In this document: positions 24,280-32,605 of the stretch, one piece after another
Layout of the letters: each line of letters begins with the position of its first letter
Numbering within the stretch: the first letter of the stretch is position 1
From: an uncultured Actinomycetes bacterium
GTDB lineage: Bacteria > Actinomycetota > Acidimicrobiia > Acidimicrobiales > RAAP-2
Assembly (NCBI GenBank): GCA_903893745.1
Contig: CAITNF010000013.1
Coordinates: 1 to 64,000, forward strand
DNA length: 64,000 nucleotides
Direction: 5' to 3'
The notes under the pieces: model-generated
The model's database searches: none
Told to the model about the DNA's origin: nothing
The model's input: the letters and a program-made list of their open reading frames with translations, nothing else
Made by a program: the position numbers and the translations under genes

Positions 24280-25629
24280 ATGTCTGACGTGATTATGCCT
24301 CAACTAGGAGAGACCGTTGCCGACGGCACCGTGACCAAGTGGTTTAAATCTGTCGGCGATGACGTCATCCGTGGTGAACCTCTCTTTGAAGTATCGACCG
24401 ACAAAGTCGACACTGAAATTCCAGCTCCCTGCGACGGTGTTCTCACTGCGATTCTCGTCAAGGAGGGTTCCACGGTAGATGTTGGAACAACGCTCTGTGT
24501 CATTGGTGGAGAGGGGGAGGCAGTTACTGCTCCCGCGAAGGTAGCCGTCTCGACGACACCAACACCTTTAACTACCGCTCCTCGCGTTGCACGAAGCGAG
24601 GTCGTAACCGGCGAGAAGCTCTCGCCGGTAGTGCGACGACTCTTGAGTGAACATGGTCTATCAGCCGAGCAAGTGAACGGGACTGGGCCAAATGGTCGTA
24701 TCACCCGTGATGACGTCCTCGCCTTCGCCTCGAAGGCGCCTGAAGTCCAAGCAACCGGCGTAGTTGCTCCCCTGTCCCCGGTCGTACGTCGTCTCTTAAG
24801 CGATCACCAAATTGATGCCGCAACAATCACCGGAACCGGACCAGATGGACGAATCACACGACGAGATGTTGAATCGGCAATCAGTGGCGGTGGAAAATCA
24901 GCGACGGCGCAGCGGAGTGGTGATGAAGTAATTCCGTTCACCAAAATCCGTCGACTCACTGCCGAGCACATGGTCCGATCCAAAGCGACGTCCGCCCACA
25001 CCCTTATGGTGAAGGAAATTGATTTCGAAAATGTAGAGGCCGTGCGACGGGCCCGCGGGCAAGAATTTAAGGACCAGGAGGGCTTTGCGCTTACCTACTT
25101 GCCCTTTTCCGCGTTAGCCACTCTCGCAGCATTGCGCGACTACCCACACTTAAACGCTTCGGTGGGCGACAACGAATTAATTATTCATCACGACCTCAAC
25201 CTTGGAATAGCTGTCGACCTCGATGCAGATGGTCTCGTGGTACCAGTTCTTCGTGGAGCTGATCAGCTCAGCCTTCGCGAGATGGCTCGATCGATTCGTG
25301 ATGTGGCAACGCGAGCACGCACCAAGAAACTGTCAGTTGAGGACTTGGCCCGTGGGACCTTCACGATTACGAATCCCGGACCATTTGGTACCCTTCTCAC
25401 GGGAGCCGTTATCAATCAGCCACAAGTGGCGATTCTGTCAACCGATGGTGTTTCGCGAAAACCAGTTGTTGTCACCAGCGCCCAGGGCGAAGAGTCAATT
25501 GCTATTCATTCGACGGGAATGCTGGCACTCACCTTTGATCACCGCGCAATCGATGGCGCCTACGCCGCTCGATTCCTCGTTCGAATGGGCGAAATTCTCT
25601 CTACTCGGGATTGGGCGAGCGAACTCTAG
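24280..25629 (+). CDS. 2-oxoacid dehydrogenase E2 (dihydrolipoyl acyltransferase) with two E3-binding domains
   Basis: 449 aa. A lipoyl domain spans 1-77, with the lipoylated K42 in S-T-D-K-V-D-T. There are two peripheral-subunit-binding domains, 115-149 and 166-201, both with S-P-V-V-R-R-L-L-S and G-T-G-P-x-G-R-I-T-R. The catalytic acyltransferase domain spans about 215-449, with D-H-R-A-I-D-G near the C-terminus. One lipoyl domain plus two binding domains is unusual; most E2 proteins have one to three lipoyl domains and one binding domain. It probably serves the E1 encoded at 14-16 kb; no E3 gene is in the window. The frame is open to 24160, but that stretch overlaps the hydrolase gene. Confidence 0.9.
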   Translation: MSDVIMPQLGETVADGTVTKWFKSVGDDVIRGEPLFEVSTDKVDTEIPAPCDGVLTAILVKEGSTVDVGTTLCVIGGEGEAVTAPAKVAVSTTPTPLTTAPRVARSEVVTGEKLSPVVRRLLSEHGLSAEQVNGTGPNGRITRDDVLAFASKAPEVQATGVVAPLSPVVRRLLSDHQIDAATITGTGPDGRITRRDVESAISGGGKSATAQRSGDEVIPFTKIRRLTAEHMVRSKATSAHTLMVKEIDFENVEAVRRARGQEFKDQEGFALTYLPFSALATLAALRDYPHLNASVGDNELIIHHDLNLGIAVDLDADGLVVPVLRGADQLSLREMARSIRDVATRARTKKLSVEDLARGTFTITNPGPFGTLLTGAVINQPQVAILSTDGVSRKPVVVTSAQGEESIAIHSTGMLALTFDHRAIDGAYAARFLVRMGEILSTRDWASEL

Positions 25630-25667
25630 ACAACCCGGGTAATAAATTTGGGGAGTATCCTCGAATT

Positions 25668-26276
25668 ATGACGCGCGACCGAATACTCGAGGCCGCAGCT
25701 CACGAAATTGAACGAAATGGATTGACCCAATTTCGCGTCAAGCGCGTCGCGAGCGAAGCGGGCGTTTCGGTAGCTCTGCTCTACAGCTACTTTGATGATC
25801 GCGAAGGACTCATTGCCGAGACGATTGTCCATGGTTATCGCCAGGTGCTGCTTAGCCTGGCCGAAATATTTACGAAGCCGCTCAAGGAAGTTGAGACAGC
25901 TCAAGATCTTCGCGATGCGATCAAGACCATGATCGCTGAAGCCCAACTTCCCGATCGCACCGAAGCACGAATTCTCAGGATTGAGGGTATTTCCTTCGCA
26001 CAGCACAATCCCACCGCAACTATCGGGATTGCGTCAGCGAAGGACGAAGTGAGCGAACTAATACTGAGTCACGTTCAACCTTTGGCCGAAAAAAATCTAC
26101 TCATCCAAGGAATGAGTGGTGTCGCTTTCGCGCGTATTTGGTACGCGCTCTTCTTTGGTCAAATTGCGCTGGACGGTGAGCGCGCACTCTCAATTGAGCC
26201 AGATGATTGGCTTCAATCACTCAACGTTTTAGCTGAGGCCATGGTCACGAATAGTGACCGCGAAAGCATTTCTTAA
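25668..26276 (+). CDS. TetR-family transcriptional regulator
   Basis: 202 aa. Residues 1-48 hold the TetR helix-turn-helix: R-I-L-E-A-A, F-R-V-K-R-V-A-S-E-A-G-V-S-V-A-L-L-Y-S-Y-F. The rest is the variable ligand-binding and dimer domain. The ATG at 25668 lies 38 nt after the E2 stop, behind GGGGAG. It probably controls the hydrolase/E2 unit or the acyl-CoA genes nearby. The last four bases overlap the stop of the convergent ppa gene. Confidence 0.85.
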   Translation: MTRDRILEAAAHEIERNGLTQFRVKRVASEAGVSVALLYSYFDDREGLIAETIVHGYRQVLLSLAEIFTKPLKEVETAQDLRDAIKTMIAEAQLPDRTEARILRIEGISFAQHNPTATIGIASAKDEVSELILSHVQPLAEKNLLIQGMSGVAFARIWYALFFGQIALDGERALSIEPDDWLQSLNVLAEAMVTNSDRESIS

Positions 26277-26755
26277 ATCTTAAAGCGTGCGCGCGAGGCT
26301 TCTAGTTCGACTAATGCTTCTGCTCGTCCGACCCAGTTCTCAACCTTTACCCATTTGCCTTCATCGAGATCTTTGTACACCGTAAAGAAATGCGCGATTC
26401 GATCGAGTACTTCTTTAGGGACGTCACTAATATCAGTCGCTGACTTCCACTTGGGATCGTACGAAGGTACCGCAATCAACTTGGCGTCTTCGCCCTTCTC
26501 GTCAGTCATGATGCACATACCTAATATCTTCGACTCGATTTGGCAACCGGGAAACGTGGGGTACTCGGTCAGCACGAGAATGTCCAAGGGGTCCCCATCA
26601 CCACCCAGCGTGTCGGGAATGAATCCGTACTCCGCGGGATAACCCATTGAAACGATGAGGTGGCGGTCCAGCATCATCGTATGCGTCGTGTGGTCATACT
26701 CGTACTTGTTCTGACTCCCTCGAGGAATCTCCACAATGGCGTTTACCGTATCCAT
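26273..26755 (-). CDS. ppa: Inorganic pyrophosphatase (family I)
   Basis: 160 aa, the short bacterial family-I form. The active-site residues lie in E-I-P-R-G-S-Q-N-K-Y-E-Y, Y-P-A-E-Y-G-F-I and the signature D-G-D-P-L-D-I-L-V near residue 55; K-W-V-K-V-E-N-W lies near the C-terminus. It hydrolyses pyrophosphate to phosphate in the cytoplasm with Mg. An AGGACAGG-like SD precedes the ATG. It is convergent with the TetR gene, sharing TTAA. Confidence 0.95.
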   Translation of the reverse strand: MDTVNAIVEIPRGSQNKYEYDHTTHTMMLDRHLIVSMGYPAEYGFIPDTLGGDGDPLDILVLTEYPTFPGCQIESKILGMCIMTDEKGEDAKLIAVPSYDPKWKSATDISDVPKEVLDRIAHFFTVYKDLDEGKWVKVENWVGRAEALVELEASRARFKI

Positions 26756-26857
26756 GACTGACCTGTCCTCTTTCGATTACTGCGCAATTCGACCACGGCC
26801 ATCGTAGCGAGCGCCTACCCATCACACCATCAGTTCCGTGATAGACCAGATTTACGT

Positions 26858-27478
26858 ATGACGACCCCACGACTTCTCCCCGATTTGCGCGGTCAGCGCT
26901 ACGGCGAGGTCATCCTTGCGTATATCGACGACCAACCTCGAGTTGAGGTCTACAACTCCTTCCTTTTGAACGACTGCCCCGATGTACTTTGGCAGGCACT
27001 TGAGCCAATCAACATTGCCGCCCAGTTCGGTGCGACTCTCGCGATTATGAATGGACCTCGGTACTGGCTCATGGACGGCATTGGAAAGATTGATCCGGTT
27101 GAGCCGATCCTCCAAGATTTTGGTGGGATCACCATGCGACGAATTGCCATGATCGAAATTGACAGTTCATTCGTGCGAGCCCCTTATCGAGAGCTACAAG
27201 TAAACCGTGGAGCAATTTGGTACTTCAATGCGGGTACCGTCGTGCACGAATTACGGACTGCCGATGGGCGAAAGTTTGTTATGCAGGCCTACTGCGTTGA
27301 CATCGATGCAACGCTCAATCAAACGACGCTTGATCAACTCGGTGGCCGACTACAGCTTCCCGAGGGCTGGACGTACACGACCCGAGTACTCGATGAAGAA
27401 CTGATTGTTGATACCACTCATCGTCCGGCCACTGTTTTGCAGGATGAGTTTAATAATACGTACACCCTCCTTGATTGA
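26858..27478 (+). CDS. Uncharacterised protein, 206 aa
   Basis: I do not recognise the family. The protein is soluble and rich in beta-forming stretches (V-E-V-Y-N-S-F-L-L-N, W-Y-F-N-A-G-T-V-V-H-E-L, F-V-M-Q-A-Y-C-V-D-I-D). It is one long domain with no signal peptide or membrane helix. The phrase M-N-G-P-R-Y-W-L-M-D-G-I-G-K-I near residue 64 looks like a conserved core. It reads as a genuine protein: codon use matches its neighbours and no other frame is plausible. It lies alone between ppa and an acyl-CoA dehydrogenation gene. Neither an SD nor the leaderless -10 pattern is clear at the start. Confidence 0.65.
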   Translation: MTTPRLLPDLRGQRYGEVILAYIDDQPRVEVYNSFLLNDCPDVLWQALEPINIAAQFGATLAIMNGPRYWLMDGIGKIDPVEPILQDFGGITMRRIAMIEIDSSFVRAPYRELQVNRGAIWYFNAGTVVHELRTADGRKFVMQAYCVDIDATLNQTTLDQLGGRLQLPEGWTYTTRVLDEELIVDTTHRPATVLQDEFNNTYTLLD

Positions 27479-27550
27479 TTTGGTACCAAGCGAGTGACCT
27501 CAACGGCCTAAGATTGAGCCGCAGCATTTTCTGTCGTATGAGGAGGACTC

Positions 27551-28405
27551 GTGGAACGTATTGGTGTGGTGGGCTGTGGACTTATGGGCTCGGGTATCGC
27601 CGAGATTGCCGCCCGAGCCGGTGCTGACGTCATCGTCATCGAGCGAGACCAAAACGCCATCGCCTCGGGCCAAGCCCGAATAGAAAAATCACTGTCGCGC
27701 GCAGTTGCCTCGGGCAAAGTCCCAGAGAATGAAGCGAACGAAGCTCGCGGAAACTTACTGTTTAGTGACGACTTCTCTCGCCTTGCCGACCGAGAACTGG
27801 TCATCGAGGCCGTCGCCGAAGATGAGTCCACCAAGGTGGAAGTATTCGAGAAACTCGACGCCGTACTCAAAGATCCCTCGGCAATTTTGGCCACTAATAC
27901 GTCATCAATTCCAATTATCAAACTGGCTATGGTGACCAAGCGCCCCGAGCAGGTAATCGGAATGCACTTTTTCAATCCAGTGCCAGTACTGAAACTCGTT
28001 GAACTGATTTCGTCCCTCTTGACGAGTGCCGAAACGACGACTCGCGTTACTGAGTACGCCACGACCGCCCTGAAGAAGAGGGTCATTACCTCACCGGACC
28101 GAGCCGGTTTCGTCGTGAACGCCCTCTTAATCCCCTACCTGCTTTCGGCCGTGCGCATGCTGGAGTCTGGATTTGCCAGTGCCGAGGATATCGACACCGG
28201 CATGGTGGTGGGCTGTGCGCACCCCTTGGGGCCACTGGCGCTAAGTGACCTCATCGGACTCGACACCACGTTGGCAGTTGCCGAGTCGCTCTACGCAGAA
28301 TTCAAAGAGCCGCATATGGCGCCGCCACCACTGCTCTCTCGCATGACTCAAGCAGGACTTCTCGGACGTAAATCAGGTCAGGGCTTTTATTCCTACAAGT
28401 CGTAG
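27551..28405 (+). CDS. 3-hydroxybutyryl-CoA/3-hydroxyacyl-CoA dehydrogenase
   Basis: 284 aa. An NAD-binding motif I-G-V-V-G-C-G-L-M-G-S-G-I-A opens the N-terminal domain, which runs to about 190. The catalytic His is in M-H-F-F-N-P-V-P and the paired Glu lies in the E-L-I-S region. The C-terminal 3HCDH domain carries G-P-L-A-L-S-D-L-I-G-L-D and ends G-R-K-S-G-Q-G-F-Y-S-Y. It interconverts 3-hydroxyacyl-CoA and 3-oxoacyl-CoA with NAD(H). The GTG start has GAGGAG 4-5 nt upstream. Confidence 0.92.
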   Translation: MERIGVVGCGLMGSGIAEIAARAGADVIVIERDQNAIASGQARIEKSLSRAVASGKVPENEANEARGNLLFSDDFSRLADRELVIEAVAEDESTKVEVFEKLDAVLKDPSAILATNTSSIPIIKLAMVTKRPEQVIGMHFFNPVPVLKLVELISSLLTSAETTTRVTEYATTALKKRVITSPDRAGFVVNALLIPYLLSAVRMLESGFASAEDIDTGMVVGCAHPLGPLALSDLIGLDTTLAVAESLYAEFKEPHMAPPPLLSRMTQAGLLGRKSGQGFYSYKS

Positions 28406-28417
28406 TCCGCGACCTCC

Positions 28418-28423
28418 TACGCT
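28418..28423 (+). promoter_or_regulatory. -10 element of a leaderless purU promoter
   Basis: TACGCT followed by 6 nt and the GTG at 28430; no SD is present. The motif lies only 13 nt after the preceding gene's stop. Confidence 0.5.
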
Positions 28424-28429
28424 GTGTCG

Positions 28430-29290
28430 GTGGAAACGTTGAAAACAACCTACGTCGCAACGCTTCAGTGCATTGATCAACCCGGCATCGTGCGAGCGCT
28501 CAGTGCCGCAGTTTTTGCAATTGACGGCAACATTCTCGAAAACGATCAGTTCACGGACCCCGTCACTGGTCAGTTCTGTATGCGTACTCGGTTCGAGACC
28601 AATAGTGATGACGTTGTTAAAGTCCGAGATCACCTTGCTGGTGAGCTCACTCCGTTTGCCCCCACGCTGACACTCCGAAGTGAAGCAATTCGGCGACGGG
28701 CTTTGGTGATGGTCTCCAAGGTAGACCACTGTCTCGCCGATCTTTTATATCGACGTGAGCAGGGAGACCTCCCCCTCGATGTGGTAGCGGTAGTGAGTAA
28801 CCACGACGACTGCGCATCACTCGCGGCCCGTTACGATGTCCCCTTTTTTCCACTGTCGGTGACCGAGCACTCGAAAGAATCAATCGAAGAACTGGTCCGC
28901 GATCTGATGACCCGTCTGAACGTTGACTTTATTGTCCTGGCGCGTTACATGCAGATTCTCTCACCCGAACTTTGCCGTGACTTTAGTGGCCGAATTATTA
29001 ATATCCACCACTCGTTCCTACCTGGTTTCAAGGGTGCTCGTCCCTACCACCAGGCCTACGAACGAGGCGTGAAGCTCATTGGCGCAACCGCTCACTTCGT
29101 GACGTCGAATCTCGATGAGGGACCAATTATCGAGCAAGACGTGGTGCGAGTAACTCACGCTCGGATTCCGACGGACCTGACCGCACTGGGACGAGATATC
29201 GAACGCACGGTGTTGGCCCGCGCGGTTCGACTCGTGGCCGAAGACCGTGTGGCCCTCGTGGGCGATCGTACCGTCGTCTTTTCGCAGTAG
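28430..29290 (+). CDS. purU: Formyltetrahydrofolate deformylase
   Basis: 286 aa. Residues about 5-80 form an ACT domain (C-I-D-Q-P-G-I-V-R-A-L-S), the rest the formyltransferase fold. I-N-I-H-H-S-F-L-P-G-F-K-G-A holds the catalytic Asn/His, and L-D-E-G-P-I-I-E-Q-D the Asp. The enzyme releases formate from 10-formyl-tetrahydrofolate and so balances one-carbon pools and purine synthesis. The GTG at 28430 fits the leaderless -10 spacing; a GTG two codons earlier (28424) would overlap the -10. Confidence 0.92.
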   Translation: METLKTTYVATLQCIDQPGIVRALSAAVFAIDGNILENDQFTDPVTGQFCMRTRFETNSDDVVKVRDHLAGELTPFAPTLTLRSEAIRRRALVMVSKVDHCLADLLYRREQGDLPLDVVAVVSNHDDCASLAARYDVPFFPLSVTEHSKESIEELVRDLMTRLNVDFIVLARYMQILSPELCRDFSGRIINIHHSFLPGFKGARPYHQAYERGVKLIGATAHFVTSNLDEGPIIEQDVVRVTHARIPTDLTALGRDIERTVLARAVRLVAEDRVALVGDRTVVFSQ

Positions 29291-29294
29291 CGAA

Positions 29295-30527
29295 CTACGT
29301 CACAGGATTTCGTACTGCAAAACGCTGATCTCTGTACGATTCACTCTCCATGACACTGACGAGGTGTTGCACCGAATCGTAAATGTCAATAAATCGAAGA
29401 TAGAGCGGAGCAAAGCCAAAGCGGCACATGTCGGGCTCACGAAAATCACCGATAACCCCGCGCTCGATAAGTGCTTGCACAATCTCGTAAGAGAATTCAT
29501 GACGCAAAGAGACCTGACTGCCCCGGCGTTCGTGCTCGCGAGGTGTCACTACTTCAAAGACTCCCGGTAGCAGTTCCTCCACCAGGGAAATAAAGAGATC
29601 GGTGAGAGCCAGACTCTTGCGCCGAACCTGTTGCATCGTCACACGGTCCCACACGTCAAGCGCACCGTCTAACGCCGCGAGGGCTAGCACTGGAGGCGAA
29701 GACGTTACGTAGGCCTGCATCCCTTCAGCGGCAACGTAGGCAGACTCAAAATCAAAAGGTCGGGCGTGGCCCAACCATCCCGGGAACGGATTTTGTAACA
29801 GGCCCTGCCAACTCGAGCGAACGTACATAAAAGCGGGTGCGCCAGGTCCACCATTTAAATACTTGTATCCGCAGCCCGCCGCGAAGTCAACATTCGCCTC
29901 CGTAACGTCAAGTGGGACGGCTCCCGCCGAGTGGGCGAAATCCCACAACATCAGCGCGCCAACTTCGTGCACATCACGAGTAATTCCGCTGAGATCGAGC
30001 ATCTCACCGGTACGAAAGTCAACATGGGTCAACATCACTAAGGCCACGTTGTCGTTGAGTTCTTCGTGCAGCGTTAAGCGGTTGATTCGTTTTACAATTA
30101 TCGGTCGGCCCGCACGAGCCGCCATGGCCTCAACAATGTAGAGATCCGAGTGGAAATTTGCAGCATCCGTCAAAACGACGTCACGATCGGGACGAAGTTC
30201 GAGCGCCCCACCAATCAACTTCGCCAAAATAAACGTCAGGGTGTCCGCCACCAGCACTTCGCCCGGCTGCGCTCCAATTAGGGGAGCCAGGCGATTGCCG
30301 ACAGCTGTTGGTGCGGCCATCCAGCCTGCGCTGTTCCAACTGCGAATCAATCCATGAGCCCATTCACCCTCAATGGTTTCGCGGACTCGACGAAGTACTC
30401 CCTCGGACACCGGCCCTAGGGAGTTTCCGTCGAGATACAGCATTCCGTCTTCCAGGGTGAAGGCTTGGCGCAGCGCCCCCAGTTCATCGCCATCGTCTAG
30501 AACTGAGCAATCTTGACGTGTGGTCAC
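29295..30527 (-). CDS. kynU: Kynureninase
   Basis: 410 aa PLP enzyme, the usual length. Y-L-D-G-N-S-L-G-P near residue 33 is the kynureninase N-terminal signature. The PLP-binding Lys is in G-C-G-Y-K-Y-L-N-G-G-P-G-A near 225, and D-F-A-H-S-A-G holds the PLP-ring Asp. It cleaves kynurenine or 3-hydroxykynurenine to (hydroxy)anthranilate and alanine. No other tryptophan-degradation gene is in the window, so its pathway partners lie elsewhere. The start is the GTG at 30527, behind AAAGGATG; an upstream open frame overlaps ettA. It is convergent with purU (5 nt apart). Confidence 0.92.
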   Translation of the reverse strand: MTTRQDCSVLDDGDELGALRQAFTLEDGMLYLDGNSLGPVSEGVLRRVRETIEGEWAHGLIRSWNSAGWMAAPTAVGNRLAPLIGAQPGEVLVADTLTFILAKLIGGALELRPDRDVVLTDAANFHSDLYIVEAMAARAGRPIIVKRINRLTLHEELNDNVALVMLTHVDFRTGEMLDLSGITRDVHEVGALMLWDFAHSAGAVPLDVTEANVDFAAGCGYKYLNGGPGAPAFMYVRSSWQGLLQNPFPGWLGHARPFDFESAYVAAEGMQAYVTSSPPVLALAALDGALDVWDRVTMQQVRRKSLALTDLFISLVEELLPGVFEVVTPREHERRGSQVSLRHEFSYEIVQALIERGVIGDFREPDMCRFGFAPLYLRFIDIYDSVQHLVSVMESESYRDQRFAVRNPVT

Positions 30528-30552
30528 CTGAACATCCTTTCGCCGATTTGGA

Positions 30553-32232
30553 CTATGAGCGCGTGAGCGGTTTGTACCTAAACCGGTGAGGCTGGTCGGC
30601 ATCGGTGCCCAGTCGCTTGTGGCGCTCGGCTTCGTAATCGGAGAAATTTCCCTCGAACCAACGAACTTCGGCTTCACCCTCAAACGCGAGCACGTGCGTG
30701 GCAATTCGGTCAAGAAACCAGCGATCGTGACTAATCACGACGGCGCAACCGGGAAATGAAAGTAGTCCATCTTCGAGCGCCCGCAACGTATCGACATCGA
30801 GGTCGTTGGTGGGCTCATCCAAGAGCAGCACGTTGCCACCACTGCGCAGCACCTTGGCCAACTGGACCCGATTTCGTTCGCCACCCGAAATCTCACCCAC
30901 CTTTTTCTGCTGATCACTTCCCTTAAATCCAAAACTCGCTACGTACGCACGAGCATGAATCTCACGATTGCCCACGACCATGTGTTCCTGGCCACCGCTC
31001 ACCTCGTCGAAGACCGTGGCATCCGCATCGAGCGAATCACGAGACTGATCCACGTAGGCAAACTGCACCGTCGAGCCAATTTCAATATCGCCTGAATCAG
31101 CTTTTTCCTGACCAATCATCATCTTGAAGAGCGTGGTCTTACCCGCACCGTTTGGTCCGATCACGCCGACAATGCCACCGGGAGGGAGTAGGAACGAGAG
31201 ATCCTCAATCAGTAAACGATCATCAAAACTCTTTACGAGGTGACTGGCGTTCACCACCACATCACCCAGTCGAGGTCCGGGCGGAATCGCAATCTCAAGT
31301 TTGTCGGGTCGCTGATCTGCGGACTCGGACTGGGCAACCAATTCTTTAAACGCGCTCACGCGCGCCTTACCTTTGCTCTGGCGAGCACGAGGTGACATGC
31401 GAATCCACTCGAGTTCGCGTTCCAGTGCACCTTGACGAACCTTGTCAGCTTTTTCTTCCGAAGCGAGTCGGGCCTGCTTTTGCTCTAACCACGAGGAGTA
31501 GTTGCCCTCCCAGGGAATCCCGTGTCCACGATCAAGTTCGAGAATCCACGAAGCGGCGTTGTCGAGGAAGTAGCGATCGTGGGTAATCGCCACCACGGTC
31601 CCGCTGTAGTCCTGCAGCGTTCGCTCCAACCACGCCACCGACTCAGCGTCGAGGTGATTGGTTGGCTCGTCGAGTAAAAGTAGGTCGGGCTTTGAGAGCA
31701 GCAGACGACAGAGGGCGACTCGACGTCGCTCGCCGCCCGACAACTTGGTCACGTCGGCATCGGCCGGTGGGAGGCGTAGCGCATCCATTGCAATTTCTAA
31801 GGTCCGCTCGAGGTCCCACGCATTGAGCGCATCAATCTTGGTTTGCAGACTCGACTGCTCGGCCAGTAGTGCATCAAAATCGGCATCGGGGTCAGCAAAC
31901 GCCGCACAGACTTCGTTGAAACGAAGAAGCAGATCGCGCTGTTCGCCAACGCCGTCAGCCACGTTACCGACGACATCCTTGGTCGAATCGAGTTGTGGCT
32001 CTTGTGACAGGTAACCAACCGTGAAGCCCGGCGTCAGTCGTGCTTCACCGCTGAAACCATCATCCAGTCCAGCCATGATGCGCAGCAGTGACGACTTACC
32101 TGATCCATTGGCCCCGATGACGCCAATTTTGGCACCGGGATAAAAGGAGAGATTGATGCCTTTCAGCACCTCACGGTCGGGTGGATAGAAGCGCCTCAGG
32201 TCGCGCATGGTGAAGATGAACTGGGCCGCCAT
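30553..32232 (-). CDS. ettA: Energy-dependent translational throttle protein (ABC-F ATPase)
   Basis: 559 aa ABC-F protein with two ATPase domains: Walker [10 protein letters not shown] and G-P-N-G-A-G-K-T-T, signatures L-S-G-G-E-R-R-R and I-S-G-G-E-R-N-R, Walker [13 protein letters not shown] and [12 protein letters not shown]. The arm inserted in the first domain and the interdomain linker with [14 protein letters not shown] match EttA. EttA binds the ribosomal E site and gates entry into elongation according to ATP/ADP. The start M-A-A-Q-F-I-F-T-M matches the family; the 30 codons upstream are not part of it. The SD is poor. Confidence 0.95.
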   Translation of the reverse strand: MAAQFIFTMRDLRRFYPPDREVLKGINLSFYPGAKIGVIGANGSGKSSLLRIMAGLDDGFSGEARLTPGFTVGYLSQEPQLDSTKDVVGNVADGVGEQRDLLLRFNEVCAAFADPDADFDALLAEQSSLQTKIDALNAWDLERTLEIAMDALRLPPADADVTKLSGGERRRVALCRLLLSKPDLLLLDEPTNHLDAESVAWLERTLQDYSGTVVAITHDRYFLDNAASWILELDRGHGIPWEGNYSSWLEQKQARLASEEKADKVRQGALERELEWIRMSPRARQSKGKARVSAFKELVAQSESADQRPDKLEIAIPPGPRLGDVVVNASHLVKSFDDRLLIEDLSFLLPPGGIVGVIGPNGAGKTTLFKMMIGQEKADSGDIEIGSTVQFAYVDQSRDSLDADATVFDEVSGGQEHMVVGNREIHARAYVASFGFKGSDQQKKVGEISGGERNRVQLAKVLRSGGNVLLLDEPTNDLDVDTLRALEDGLLSFPGCAVVISHDRWFLDRIATHVLAFEGEAEVRWFEGNFSDYEAERHKRLGTDADQPHRFRYKPLTRS

Positions 32233-32521
32233 GCCCTCTAGTGTGTCGCAGATTCGAACCAGTCGGGCGCGTCGTCCGCAACCAAACTGGCCGGGGCCGT
32301 ACCCGTCCTCGGGGAATGCCAAAATTTACGGGTGTTTCAAGCCCAAAATACCCAGAATTTTGATTTTTAGCCGCCTGAGCCTACCTTGTGGGGCCGAACA
32401 GACCCCCGCAGCCGGACTTCTTGGGGCGCGGACGCTTGCGCTGCAAAATAAAGCACGAGCCACTAGTCTCAGAGGCAATCAAGAATCTGTCGCATGACGC
32501 ATCCGCGTCGGAGGAAACACC
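32233..32521. other. Intergenic region between ettA and the bmpA leader ORF
   Basis: About 290 nt without a credible gene, between two divergent units. It holds an imperfect palindrome, GGGTGTTT (32330-32337) and AAATACCC (32346-32353), which could be an operator. A TAGTCT hexamer at 32464 could be a -10 for bmpA but has no clear -35. No riboswitch fold is recognisable by eye. Confidence 0.45.
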
Positions 32522-32605
32522 ATGCGCCAGCAACAAATCCTTTGGAGGGATGAATCATGCAAAAGGTACAGATCAGGGGGCGCCTGCGCCACCTCGGAAT
32601 GGTAA
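32522..32605 (+). CDS. Putative leader peptide ORF overlapping the bmpA start
   Basis: 27 codons, ATG to TAA, in the +2 frame relative to bmpA. It has a better SD (GGAGGA, 6 nt before the ATG) than many genes here. It overlaps the first 49 nt of bmpA. The peptide is basic and Trp/Arg/Cys-containing, with no family. Translation of this ORF would run through the bmpA SD and start codon, so it could couple or attenuate bmpA expression. It could also be a chance ORF. Confidence 0.3.
   Translation: MRQQQILWRDESCKRYRSGGACATSEW

Noticed and set aside
30528-30713. N-terminal extension of kynureninase
   Set aside because: The extra codons overlap the end of ettA, and a GTG with a good SD lies at 30527.
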